22,812 bases of DNA from an uncultured Alphaproteobacteria bacterium (GTDB lineage: Bacteria; Pseudomonadota; Alphaproteobacteria; Caulobacterales; Caulobacteraceae): the NCBI GenBank assembly GCA_937920085.1, contig CALETE010000073.1, positions 1 through 22,812 on the forward strand, given 5' to 3'. How positions within the stretch are numbered: the first letter of the stretch is position 1; every line of letters begins with the position of its first letter. The notes under the pieces are model-generated. The model did no database searches, had not been told where the DNA came from, and was given only the letters and a program-made list of their open reading frames with translations. This document shows, one piece after another, positions 7,206 through 15,093 of the stretch. The translations under genes were made by a program, and so were the position numbers.

Positions 7206-8027
7206 TTGGCCTTGCTCCGCACATCCTGGGCCCTTGCCCTCAGCCTTGTTCTGATCGCCTCAGAACAGGCTGGGGCGCAAACCCCGATCGACCCCTTGGA
7301 CGCCCGGGACGCAAAGCGCCTGGACAAGATGGAACAGGTCGTTCGAGAACTAAGAGGGATCGTGTTCCAGGGGCGGGATTCTGGAAAGCCCGTGGTGGTC
7401 CAACCTGCCGAGACGGATTATTCGATCCAGGAATTATCCCGGCGTCTCAGCGACCAGGAACAGACCCTGATCCGCATGACCGGGCAGGTGGAAACCGCGA
7501 CCCACGATCTAGGCCAAGCGCGGAAAGACCTTGAGGGGCTGCGCGCCGCCAATCGGGCCCTTGCTGATCGCATTCTGGTCTTGGAACAGGCAGCCGCAGC
7601 AGCAGCCGCTGCAGCCCCCGCCCCGGTTGCGGAGGCCGTGCCTCCCTCTGAGGCCTTCAACCAGGCAAGGCAATTGGCGTTGGGCGGGGATTATGCATCG
7701 GCTGAACCTGCGCTGCAGGACTATATCAGTCGATACGGGGATGGCCCAAAGGGCCCTGAGGCCCGCTATTGGCTTGGCAAGGCTCTGGCAGCTCGGGCGG
7801 CGAATCCTGAGGCTGCAACCGCCTTCATCGGGGCCATTCGAGAATGGCCGCAAGTGTCTTGGGCGCCCGATGCTGTGGTGGAACTTTCCCGGGCCCTGGT
7901 GCGCATGCGTAAACCGGCCGACGCCTGCCAGACCTTGGACGAATTCGCCCGGCGCTATCCCAAGGCGGCGCCTGCCGTCCAGGCCCGCGCCGCGGCGACC
8001 CGTGTTCTGGCGAAATGCCCAGCCTGA
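7206..8027 (+). CDS. cpoB: Cell division coordinator CpoB / YbgF, TPR protein of the Tol-Pal cluster
   Basis: CpoB is a periplasmic protein that coordinates Tol-Pal constriction with peptidoglycan synthesis in E. coli. The start must lie after the in-frame pal stop. No ATG exists before the signal peptide, so TTG 7206 (or TTG 7212) is the likely start, with no strong ribosome site. The signal peptide reads (M)ALLRTSWALALSLVLIASEQ then AGA, cleaved before QTPID. A coiled coil at about 35-115 (LDKMEQVVRELRG, LSDQEQTLIRMTGQVE) is followed by an Ala/Pro linker and TPR-like repeats at 150-270 (EAFNQARQLALGGDYASAEP, PEARYWLGKALAARA). The weak start suggests low or coupled translation. Confidence 0.88.
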   Translation: MALLRTSWALALSLVLIASEQAGAQTPIDPLDARDAKRLDKMEQVVRELRGIVFQGRDSGKPVVVQPAETDYSIQELSRRLSDQEQTLIRMTGQVETATHDLGQARKDLEGLRAANRALADRILVLEQAAAAAAAAAPAPVAEAVPPSEAFNQARQLALGGDYASAEPALQDYISRYGDGPKGPEARYWLGKALAARAANPEAATAFIGAIREWPQVSWAPDAVVELSRALVRMRKPADACQTLDEFARRYPKAAPAVQARAAATRVLAKCPA

Positions 8028-9247
8028 TTGATATCGTCCATCAAAGTCTCGATCGACGTCTTGCATCTCACAGCGACCGCCCCATCGCCCTGGCCCTGTC
8101 GGGCGGGGGCGACTCTGTCGCCCTGGCGCTCATCGCAAAGGCCTGGGCCCAGACGCACGGGCGGCGACTATTGTGCCTCACCGTTGATCACGGCCTGAAC
8201 CCAGCAAGCTTCGCCTGGACCGCAGCCTGTCGCAGCCTTGCCGCGCAATTGGGCGCTGACTTCCAGGCGCTGAGCTGGACCGGCCCCAAACCCGCTACGG
8301 GCCTACCGGCTGCTGCACGGGTGGCTCGCCACACCCTTCTCGCCGACGCTGCGCGATCGGCTGGGGCGTCGGTGATATTGATGGGACATACTGCCAGCGA
8401 CCTGAGCGAATCTGCCGCCATGCGTCTGGAAGGCTCATCCACACCGGACGCTAGGGATTGGTCACCCTCGCCAATCTGGCCCCAGGGACGGAGCCTATTT
8501 CTTCTGCGCCCCATGCTGGAGATTGGTCGCTCCGAGCTACGGGCCTGGCTCTCGCAGGAGGGCATGAGCTGGATCGATGATCCGGCCAATGATGACCTGC
8601 GCTTCGCCCGAAGTCGGGCGAGACGCTCACCTCAGGCCACACAACCACTAGGACAGACGCTTCCCCCCCTCATCCCAAGGGAATTGGCCCTAATGGTCGA
8701 AGAGGATTTCGGTCTCCGCATGCCCCGCATGGCCTTGCTGAGCGCCGAGCCCTCAGCTGCAACGGCCCTGGTCGGGATCGCCTGTGTCTGCGCCGGTGGC
8801 GGTGCCCGCCTGCCCGACCGCAAGCGACTTGTCCGCCTGACCGAGGCGCTCCGAGGCGACAGGCCAATCGCCATGACCCTGTCAGGGGCGCAGGTCCTGG
8901 CGGATCGCAACACCATTCGATGGGTGCGAACAGCCGGGGAAGTTCGAAGGTCTAGGTCCGAAGATCTTCACCTTGCGGCGGGCAATGTGGGTGTTTGGGA
9001 TGGGCGATACGAAGTCACAGCGCAGGCACCAATCTCAGTCAGGGCTCTGGCAGGCCATCGCGCTGATCTCTCGAGGTCTGCCCGCAGGCAGTTGGCTCAC
9101 ACTCCCGCCTCAGCGCGGGGTGCCCTTCCGTTTTTTGCCGGTGAAACCGCCCTAAATGCGCCGCCAGAGATCCACCTGGTCTCCTTAGTGCTCAGCCGAT
9201 TTCAGGCTGCCGCGGGTCTGATCCAGCGGGAGCCAAGCGCTGATTAA
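8015..9247 (+). CDS. tilS: tRNA(Ile)-lysidine synthase TilS
   Basis: TilS attaches lysine to C34 of the AUA-reading tRNA-Ile using ATP, changing its specificity from Met to Ile. The 410-residue protein has the N-type PP-loop SGGGDS at residues 29-34, then the family landmarks LTVDHGLN, AARVARHTLLADAA, GHTASDLSESAAMRLEGS (a divergent form of the usual GHxxDDQAET) and LLRPML, and finally SWIDDPAN. The C-terminal half is poorly conserved, as in many alphaproteobacterial TilS. ATG 8015 lies inside the end of cpoB (13-bp overlap). The stop overlaps that of the convergent hydrolase gene. In many Caulobacterales ftsH follows; here it does not. Confidence 0.9.
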   Translation: MPSLIDIVHQSLDRRLASHSDRPIALALSGGGDSVALALIAKAWAQTHGRRLLCLTVDHGLNPASFAWTAACRSLAAQLGADFQALSWTGPKPATGLPAAARVARHTLLADAARSAGASVILMGHTASDLSESAAMRLEGSSTPDARDWSPSPIWPQGRSLFLLRPMLEIGRSELRAWLSQEGMSWIDDPANDDLRFARSRARRSPQATQPLGQTLPPLIPRELALMVEEDFGLRMPRMALLSAEPSAATALVGIACVCAGGGARLPDRKRLVRLTEALRGDRPIAMTLSGAQVLADRNTIRWVRTAGEVRRSRSEDLHLAAGNVGVWDGRYEVTAQAPISVRALAGHRADLSRSARRQLAHTPASARGALPFFAGETALNAPPEIHLVSLVLSRFQAAAGLIQREPSAD

Positions 9248-10110
9248 GCGCTCAGGGCGTGATGGATACCCTCAATGATCGGGTCGGCGAATTTGGTCCC
9301 CAAGAGATTGGCATGGCCCGCACCCCGAATGTCCCTGACATAGCCCTTGCGCGAGGCCCGGGCTGGGGCAGCCTGCAGAGACTTTAAGGCTGGAGACATG
9401 GGGACTGCCCCGGCACTAACCACGGCCACCGGCAAATCTGGGGGATAGGTCCCCATCTCACGTCCCTGACGTGACGTGGTCCCCCACTGAGAGACTTCCT
9501 CAGCCGCCCACCGGGCATGGGCAGCCAGACCATAGATGTGGCGCTTTTCTTTCGAGGCTTCGGCTTCAAGCCCGATCTTATCGCCCACCACCCAGGCAAC
9601 CGGACGCATAAAGCCCAGACCGGCATAGCGGCCCACCAGATTAAGGGCACCCTGGAAGCCCGCAATGGCGCGGGCCGCAGCAGGGTTTTCGATGGTCTCG
9701 GGGGTCACAGCATCGACCAGGACAAGACCTGAAACCCGGTCCTGATTACGCCCGATGAAGACCCGCAGGAGTAGCCCGGCCATGGAGTGGCCGACCATCA
9801 AGAGGGGCCCCTCAATCCCCAGGTGATGCAAGAGTAACTCCAGGTCGTCGGCAATAGCGTGGCCGTCTCGGGGTGTTGGGCCTGGATCGGAATAGCCAAG
9901 GCCCGCGCGATCATAGGCAAGGCTCGACAGGCCCTGCGCTGCCAAGCGATCCTGGACCACGGCCCAGTCCGCCGCACAGCCAAAGGCACCACATTCAAAA
10001 ACGATCATGGGGGCATCAGAGGGACGACCGGCCCGGACCACCCGCAGCCGACGCCCACCAATATCCACCTGCTCGCCTCGATAGGCCTGAAAAGTCGCCC
10101 GACTCGCCAT
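9244..10110 (-). CDS. Alpha/beta hydrolase
   Basis: This is a 288-residue alpha/beta hydrolase of unknown substrate, probably cytoplasmic because no signal peptide is seen. The nucleophile elbow is GHSMAG (Ser109), with the upstream strand and turn SLAYDRAGLGYSDPGP and the probable catalytic His in GAGHANLL near the C-terminus. The catalytic acid is not obvious at its usual place after strand 7 (AVVSAGAVPMSPAL). I chose ATG 10110, preceded by GGAG-TGGAGG, over an upstream TTG. Its stop overlaps that of tilS on the other strand. Esterase, lipase-like or haloperoxidase-like activity are all possible. Confidence 0.85.
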   Translation of the reverse strand: MASRATFQAYRGEQVDIGGRRLRVVRAGRPSDAPMIVFECGAFGCAADWAVVQDRLAAQGLSSLAYDRAGLGYSDPGPTPRDGHAIADDLELLLHHLGIEGPLLMVGHSMAGLLLRVFIGRNQDRVSGLVLVDAVTPETIENPAAARAIAGFQGALNLVGRYAGLGFMRPVAWVVGDKIGLEAEASKEKRHIYGLAAHARWAAEEVSQWGTTSRQGREMGTYPPDLPVAVVSAGAVPMSPALKSLQAAPARASRKGYVRDIRGAGHANLLGTKFADPIIEGIHHALSA

Positions 10111-10191
10111 GCGCCTCCACTCCAAGCTCGTCCCCTGGCTTACAGAGGCCTGTGCAAGGGGTGCAAGGCGTAGAGGAGACCCCTCGCTATT

Positions 10192-10683
10192 TCATTTCCA
10201 TGTGACAGTTTCTGGGGCGCCTTCTGCGCCAAACACCATCTGCACTTCGGTAACGGCCTTAGCACCCTTTGGAATTGGAAATTCCGCGCGGCCCGAAGTT
10301 GGATGGACAGAAGCTAGGGCAGCACCGTCAAAGCTGACCTTGACCTCCCTGACCCCCTCTTCGGGGGTCTTCAGATAGGGCGGCAGGTCCCCGGTGGCAT
10401 TGCTGATGAGGAAGAACCGCTTGGTCTGGCTGAGGCCCGCAAACCAGACAATCTTGAAGGCCCCATTGCCAACCCACCAGTTGGGGGTCATGGACACGGT
10501 TGCCAATGGACCACCCGCCTTGTCTTTCAGATTGGTGATTTGGGGGGCGAGAACCCCATGGCCCTCCTGGCCCAAGGGCAAGGCGAGGGCTGCGGGGCCA
10601 GTCGCGACAGGCGCTTCTGGCTTAGAACAGCTGGAAAGCAGAAAACTCAAAGCGAGCACGAGCCCGCCAACGCGATAACGCAT
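10192..10683 (-). CDS. Putative outer-membrane lipoprotein, unknown function
   Basis: The 163-residue protein starts with a lipoprotein signal peptide (MRYRVGGLVLALSFLLSSC, lipidated Cys19, Ser at +2, which favours outer-membrane sorting), then a short Pro/Ala linker. The rest is rich in beta-strand-like stretches (VSMTPNWWVGNGAFKIVWF, REVKVSFDGAALASV, TEVQMVFGAEGAPETVTW). I recognise no family. GGAGG lies 5 nt before the ATG, but that site and the start codon lie inside an inverted-repeat structure (see the hairpin at 10680-10716). It is 62 bp downstream of pntB on the same strand, so read-through from the pnt operon is possible. Confidence 0.75.
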   Translation of the reverse strand: MRYRVGGLVLALSFLLSSCSKPEAPVATGPAALALPLGQEGHGVLAPQITNLKDKAGGPLATVSMTPNWWVGNGAFKIVWFAGLSQTKRFFLISNATGDLPPYLKTPEEGVREVKVSFDGAALASVHPTSGRAEFPIPKGAKAVTEVQMVFGAEGAPETVTWK

Positions 10684-10716
10684 GGTCGTCCCTCCCGTTT
10701 ATTGGAGGGAGCATGC
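10680..10716 (-). promoter_or_regulatory. Hairpin covering the ribosome site and start codon of the lipoprotein gene
   Basis: On the minus strand TCCCTCC (10710-10704) pairs perfectly with GGAGGGA (10695-10689) around an 8-nt loop. An outer arm GCATG (10716-10712) can pair with CATGC (10684-10680), which contains the ATG. The ribosome site and the start codon would therefore both be in stem. No T-run follows, so an intrinsic terminator of pnt is less likely than translational control. Base pairing is seen; function is inferred. Confidence 0.5.
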
Positions 10717-10745
10717 GCCTGACTTTCCTATCCCGCAAGCAGGGA

Positions 10746-12167
10746 TCAGAGGCCCTTGAGAATGCCTTCGACCATCTTCTTAGCGTCGCCAAACAGCATC
10801 ATGGTGTTGTCGCGGAAGAAGAGTTCGTTCTCGACCCCGGCATAGCCAGAGCTCATGCCCCGCTTAACGAACAGCACGGTGCGAGCCTTTTCAACGTCGA
10901 GAATCGGCATGCCGTAAATAGCGCTGGTAGGATCAGTCTTGGCAGCCGGGTTGGTGACGTCATTGGCACCGATCACAAAGGCAACGTCAGCCGTCGGGAA
11001 TTCGGCGTTAATGTCTTCCAGCTCAAAGACCTCGTCATAGGGCACATTGGCTTCGGCCAGCAGGACGTTCATGTGGCCCGGCATACGGCCAGCGACGGGG
11101 TGAATGGCGTACTTCACCTCGACGCCCTCTTCTTTCAGCTTGTCGGCCATTTCCCGAAGGGCGTGCTGAGCCTGGCTGACCGCCATCCCATAGCCCGGGA
11201 CGATGATGACCTTGCTGGCGTTCTTCATGATGAAGGCCGCATCTTCAGCTGAGCCCTGCTTCACCGGTCGGGTCTCAACCTTACCGCCTGAGGCTGCGGC
11301 GGCATCGTCAGCGCCAAAGCCACCGAGAATGACCGAGATAAAGCTGCGGTTCATAGCCTTACACATGATGTAGCTGAGGATGGCACCCGAGGACCCCACC
11401 AGGGCGCCGGTAATGATCAGAGTGACGTTTTCCAGGGTGAACCCCAAGGCCGCCGCCGCCCAGCCAGAATAGCTATTGAGCATGGACACCACCACCGGCA
11501 TGTCCGCGCCGCCGATCGGGATGATCAGGGTGACGCCCACCAGCAGGCTGAGGGCGAATATCCCCCAGAAGGCCCAAAGGGCAGAACCGCCGCTCATCAC
11601 CAGAACAACGATCAGGGCGACAATGGCCAGACCGATCAGAATGTTCAGCAGATGGCGAGCGGGCAGGAGGATGGGGGCGCCGCTCATGTTTCCATTGAGC
11701 TTGGCAAAGGCGATGACCGAGCCGGTGAAGGTCACAGCGCCAATGGCCAGACCCAGGCTGAGTTCCACGAGGGAGTTCAGATGCACCTGGCCGGTGACGG
11801 TATCTAAGATGCCATAGGCCGCCGGAGTATGGATGGCCGCCACGGCCACCAGACAGGCCGCCATGCCCACCAGGCTGTGAAACGCTGCCACCAGTTGGGG
11901 CATGGAGGTCATGGCCACCCGCCGGGCAATCAGGGCACCGACGCCACCGCCAATGGCCACCCCGCCGCCGATGAGGCCGAGGGTTAAGGGGTCCAGCTTG
12001 CCCTGGCTGAACAGGGTGATCAGGGTCACACTGACCGCGATCGCCATGCCGATCATGCCATTGCGATTGCCCGCTTGGCTGGTGGTGGGCGAGGACAGGC
12101 CCCGGAGCGCCAGGATGAACAGGACGCCGGAGACAAGATAAAGAATGGCTGCGAGGTTGGCGTTCAC
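10746..12167 (-). CDS. pntB: NAD(P) transhydrogenase subunit beta
   Basis: PntB is the membrane and NADP(H)-binding subunit of the proton-translocating transhydrogenase, which makes NADPH from NADH at the expense of the proton gradient. The 473-residue protein has many N-terminal membrane helices (to about residue 265) and then the soluble NADP domain: VIIVPGYGMAVSQAQHALRE, HPVAGRMPGHMNVLLAEA, YDEVFELEDIN, FVIGANDVTNPAA, and the closing VLFVKRGMSSGYAGVENELF. The GTG start overlaps the pntAB stop (GTGA) and is preceded by AGGAG. Confidence 0.96.
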   Translation of the reverse strand: MNANLAAILYLVSGVLFILALRGLSSPTTSQAGNRNGMIGMAIAVSVTLITLFSQGKLDPLTLGLIGGGVAIGGGVGALIARRVAMTSMPQLVAAFHSLVGMAACLVAVAAIHTPAAYGILDTVTGQVHLNSLVELSLGLAIGAVTFTGSVIAFAKLNGNMSGAPILLPARHLLNILIGLAIVALIVVLVMSGGSALWAFWGIFALSLLVGVTLIIPIGGADMPVVVSMLNSYSGWAAAALGFTLENVTLIITGALVGSSGAILSYIMCKAMNRSFISVILGGFGADDAAAASGGKVETRPVKQGSAEDAAFIMKNASKVIIVPGYGMAVSQAQHALREMADKLKEEGVEVKYAIHPVAGRMPGHMNVLLAEANVPYDEVFELEDINAEFPTADVAFVIGANDVTNPAAKTDPTSAIYGMPILDVEKARTVLFVKRGMSSGYAGVENELFFRDNTMMLFGDAKKMVEGILKGL

Positions 12168-12487
12168 TTCGCTTTCTCCTTTTTCTTGTACATGGCCAGC
12201 ATGCGCTGAGTGACCAGGAAGCCGCCAAATATATTGACGGCAGCAAAGGCGGCAGCGACAGCGCCGGCCCCCTTGGAGATAAGGATAGAACCGGTCAGGG
12301 CCCCGCTCGGGCTATGGGCGGCGGCGGCCAGCAGGGCGCCGACAATGATCACCGACGAAATGGCGTTGGTCACAGCCATCAGGGGGGTGTGCAAGGCGGG
12401 AGTCACGCTCCACACCACGTAATATCCAACAAAGATCGCCAGGACGAAGATCGCCAGGCGGAAGACTGTAGGGTCGACGGCTTCCAT
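12164..12487 (-). CDS. pntAB: NAD(P) transhydrogenase subunit alpha, membrane part (alpha2)
   Basis: In many alphaproteobacteria PntA is split in two. This 107-residue protein is the membrane half, with about three helices (FRLAIFVLAIFVGYYVVWSV; AISSVIIVGALLAAAAHSP; GAGAVAAAFAAVNIFGGFLV) and a short basic tail (MYKKKEKAK). It anchors the soluble PntAA and forms part of the proton path with PntB. The ATG is preceded by GGAGG, 17 nt downstream of the pntAA stop, and its stop overlaps pntB. Confidence 0.94.
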   Translation of the reverse strand: MEAVDPTVFRLAIFVLAIFVGYYVVWSVTPALHTPLMAVTNAISSVIIVGALLAAAAHSPSGALTGSILISKGAGAVAAAFAAVNIFGGFLVTQRMLAMYKKKEKAK

Positions 12488-12504
12488 GATTTCCTCCGCT
12501 GGGA

Positions 12505-13638
12505 TCAGGCGCTGAGCGCTGGGTGGACGACCTTGCCGCCCTGGGTGACCAGGGCCGCCTTGAGGATTTCGTCCTCAAAGTCTGGGGCGAGCTTGCCTTC
12601 CTTGTCGAGCAGGAGGGTCGAGAAGGCCAGAAGGTTGCGGGCATAGAGGGCCGAGGCATCGGTGGCGATCCGGCCTGGCAGGTTGGGAATGCCGAGGATC
12701 TTGACGCCATTTTCGGTCACCAGGACCTCGCCGGGCTTTACGCCTTCCACATTGCCACCCTGCTCGACCGCCAGGTCCACCAGTACCGATCCGGCCCGCA
12801 TGGAGGCCACCTGGGCGGCGCTAACCAGCCGAGGCGCTGCCCGGCCAGGGATCAGGGCGGTGGTGATGACAATGTCTTGCTTGGCGATATGGCTGGAGAC
12901 CAGTTCGGCCTGCTTGGCCTGATACTCCGCGCTCATTTCCTTGGCGTAGCCACCGGCGGTCTGGGCGTTCTTGAACTCCTCGTCTTCCACCGCCAGGAAC
13001 TTGGCCCCGAGGCTTTCGACCTGTTCCTTGGTGGCAGGACGCACATCGGTGGCGGTGACCACGGCGCCCAATCGGCGAGCCGTGGCGATAGCCTGAAGCC
13101 CGGCGACGCCAACGCCCATCACGAACACCTTAGCTGCGGCAATGGTGCCTGCAGCGGTCATCATCATCGGCAGGGCACGGCCATAGGCTTCGGCACCTTC
13201 GATCACCGCCCGATAGCCAGCGAGGTTGGCCTGGGAGGACAGGGCATCCATGACCTGAGCCCGGGTGATGCGGGGGATGAATTCCATGGCAAAGGCGCTG
13301 GCACCCTTAGCCGCCAGGGCAGCGACCACAGCCTTGTCCTGATGGGGATTGAGCAGGGCCACGACAATGGCACCCGATTTCAGAGCGGCAATCTCGGCAT
13401 CGGCTGGCGCGCGGACTTTGAACAGGATGTCAGCCTTTTCCACCGCCCCCTTCGCGGTGGTCGCCAGGCTCGCACCGGCCGCAACATAATCAGCGTCGGG
13501 ATAGGCGGCTGTCAGCCCTGCACCGGCCTCGACGGTTACCGAAAACCCCGCGGCGATCAGCTTCTTAACCGTCTCAGGCGTGGCCGCTACCCGGGTCTCG
13601 TCAGACCGGCATTCTCTTGTGACAGCGATATTCGTCAT
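12505..13638 (-). CDS. pntAA: NAD(P) transhydrogenase subunit alpha, soluble NAD-binding part (alpha1)
   Basis: PntAA is the NAD(H)-binding domain of transhydrogenase and resembles alanine dehydrogenase. Features are the N-terminal ECRSDETRVAATPETVKKL, the segment SAFAMEFIPRITRAQVMDAL, the Rossmann fingerprint FVMGVGVAGLQAIATARRLG, the following ATDVRPATKEQ, and TALIPGRAAPRLV with the mobile-loop region. I start at ATG 13638 (377 residues, MTNIAVTREC), although a TTG lies 15 nt upstream; family members start near this point. First gene of pntAA-pntAB-pntB, with the oxidase subunit gene ending 96 bp upstream. Confidence 0.95.
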   Translation of the reverse strand: MTNIAVTRECRSDETRVAATPETVKKLIAAGFSVTVEAGAGLTAAYPDADYVAAGASLATTAKGAVEKADILFKVRAPADAEIAALKSGAIVVALLNPHQDKAVVAALAAKGASAFAMEFIPRITRAQVMDALSSQANLAGYRAVIEGAEAYGRALPMMMTAAGTIAAAKVFVMGVGVAGLQAIATARRLGAVVTATDVRPATKEQVESLGAKFLAVEDEEFKNAQTAGGYAKEMSAEYQAKQAELVSSHIAKQDIVITTALIPGRAAPRLVSAAQVASMRAGSVLVDLAVEQGGNVEGVKPGEVLVTENGVKILGIPNLPGRIATDASALYARNLLAFSTLLLDKEGKLAPDFEDEILKAALVTQGGKVVHPALSA

Positions 13639-13713
13639 ACCGAACGATCCCAAACCTAATGTTGTGCGACCCTATTTAGGCGTGGGAATCCCGTCCACAG
13701 ATCAGGCCGTCAG

Positions 13714-13732
13714 AAAATACCCCTTAGCGGGG
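13714..13732 (-). terminator. Possible short Rho-independent terminator after the oxidase subunit IV gene
   Basis: On the minus strand CCCC (13732-13729), a 5-nt loop and GGGG (13723-13720) are followed by TATTTT. This begins 2 nt after the stop of the oxidase gene. The stem is short, so termination may be partial and some transcript may run on into pntAA. Confidence 0.4.
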
Positions 13733-13734
13733 CC

Positions 13735-13965
13735 CTAATGGCCTGCGTCAGGATTTTCCTTCAAGACCACCACGCCAATCACCGTCAGGATGATGGACGC
13801 GGCGGCGGCACCCAAAAAGCCAGTGGGGGTGCAAAACCAGAGGACCAATAGAACCATCAGCGCCGCCAAGGCCAGGGAGCCCCACTTGGTCAGGCCATTG
13901 AACATGGCGAATGTGGATTCCTGTTCCTGGATATCCATTTCGCCGCGGTGATATTCGGAAGCCAT
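13735..13965 (-). CDS. aa3-type cytochrome c oxidase subunit IV
   Basis: This small bacterial subunit IV is an accessory membrane subunit of the aa3-type oxidase, found mainly in alphaproteobacteria. The 76-residue protein begins MASEYHRGEMDIQEQESTFA, with the family pattern HRGEMDIxEQxxTFxxFxxLTKWG, followed by two membrane helices (LALAALMVLLVLWFC and FLGAAAASIILTVIGVVVL). I chose ATG 13965, preceded by GAGAGA at good spacing, over a TTG at 13986. Its place next to pnt is common in this group; the oxidase core genes are not in the window. Confidence 0.88.
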   Translation of the reverse strand: MASEYHRGEMDIQEQESTFAMFNGLTKWGSLALAALMVLLVLWFCTPTGFLGAAAASIILTVIGVVVLKENPDAGH

Positions 13966-14034
13966 GTCGGTATCTCTCGAAGGCAAGTCGTTAGGTCGGG
14001 GTTACACGTTCCGCCGCAAGGTCTCAAGTGGGGC

Positions 14035-15090
14035 TTACGACTTGGGCGGCCAGGACGATAAAAGTCCACGCAGGGCTGCGACCAGGGCCAGGGGCTGATC
14101 GACCATGACATGGTGGGCAGAATCAGGGATGGCGATCTCCAGGGTATGCTCGGGCAGGGGCGAAGCCTGAGCGGCGGCGCGCCTGGACATGACCACGGAC
14201 CGGTCCCCAAAGATGTGGGCCAGGGGAATGGTCACCTGGGGCGGAGCACCGTCCATCAGGCCACTCATGAGGGAGCGGTCCAGCTTGTTCCACATGTTCG
14301 GATCAAACCGCCAGGTCCAGCCTTCGCCAGAGCCATCCTCCATAGGTGCCTTTTTTAGAGACCGGCGGGCGATAAAGTCAGCGACAAACAGATTGCCCGC
14401 TGCCTGAGGTGGCATGAACCGGAAGCGGGCCAGGGCGGCCTGCAGGGTCGGGTAGACCTTCTGGGCGCGATCTGCGGTCGGAATATTTCGCACGCGCTGG
14501 GCCATTTCCTTGGCCTCTTTGGAATCAGGTGGCGGACCTCCAAATCCGGTATCCACCAGAATGGCAGCCCGCATGCGCTCAGGATGGCGGGCCGCGGCAA
14601 AGAACACCTGGGATCCGCCAAAGGAGTGGCCGACATAGATGGGCTTGACGCCGCCCTCATACAGACCGGCAGCCTGGGCGACGGCTTCTGCATCTTCGGC
14701 GAAATCCTGGAAGGCGTAGGTTTCGCGCCAGTCCGAAGCGCCCATCCCCGCCAAGGACATAGAAGCCACCCGATAATCCTGGGCCAGATAGGGGGCGATA
14801 AAGCTCCACCAGTCGGCGTGGGCGGAATTGCCATGGGCCAGGAGCAGACCAGGCTTGCCCACTTCACCCCAAGTCAGGACCTCGATCCGGGTGCCCAGGG
14901 AGGTGACGAAGGACCGTTCCGGCTCCAGAGCTATGGCATCGGTGAACCACTTTGGGGCGTCCGGCTCCATACCCTGAAAGGGTGCCAACGGGGCCTGGAC
15001 TTCAGGCGGCAAGGCACCAGGTTCAGAATGGATGGGGCGGTCGTCATACCCGACGGGTGCGCCTTCCTTGATCGCGGGATCGAGTGCCAT
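14035..15090 (-). CDS. Alpha/beta hydrolase
   Basis: This is a 351-residue alpha/beta hydrolase without signal peptide. The catalytic triad is readable: Ser156 in the elbow VGHSFGGS, Asp296 in HIFGDRSVVMS and His326 or His327 in DSAHHVMVDQP. The oxyanion region is LLLAHGNSAHADWW. A lid-like insertion lies at about 185-275 with a Trp-rich WTWRFDPNMWNKLD. The N-terminal ~55 residues form an unusual leader rich in Pro and acidic residues. The gene begins 3 nt after the stop of the thioesterase gene, whose last codons supply the AAAGGA ribosome site, so the two are an operon. The substrate is not predictable; an acyl ester or thioester is plausible from the partner. Confidence 0.87.
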   Translation of the reverse strand: MALDPAIKEGAPVGYDDRPIHSEPGALPPEVQAPLAPFQGMEPDAPKWFTDAIALEPERSFVTSLGTRIEVLTWGEVGKPGLLLAHGNSAHADWWSFIAPYLAQDYRVASMSLAGMGASDWRETYAFQDFAEDAEAVAQAAGLYEGGVKPIYVGHSFGGSQVFFAAARHPERMRAAILVDTGFGGPPPDSKEAKEMAQRVRNIPTADRAQKVYPTLQAALARFRFMPPQAAGNLFVADFIARRSLKKAPMEDGSGEGWTWRFDPNMWNKLDRSLMSGLMDGAPPQVTIPLAHIFGDRSVVMSRRAAAQASPLPEHTLEIAIPDSAHHVMVDQPLALVAALRGLLSSWPPKS

Positions 15091-15093
15091 AAC

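Noticed and set aside
7594..7621. Run of GCA/GCC codons in cpoB as a repeat element
   Set aside because: It is a short Ala-rich linker between the coiled coil and the TPR region, ordinary for this family.
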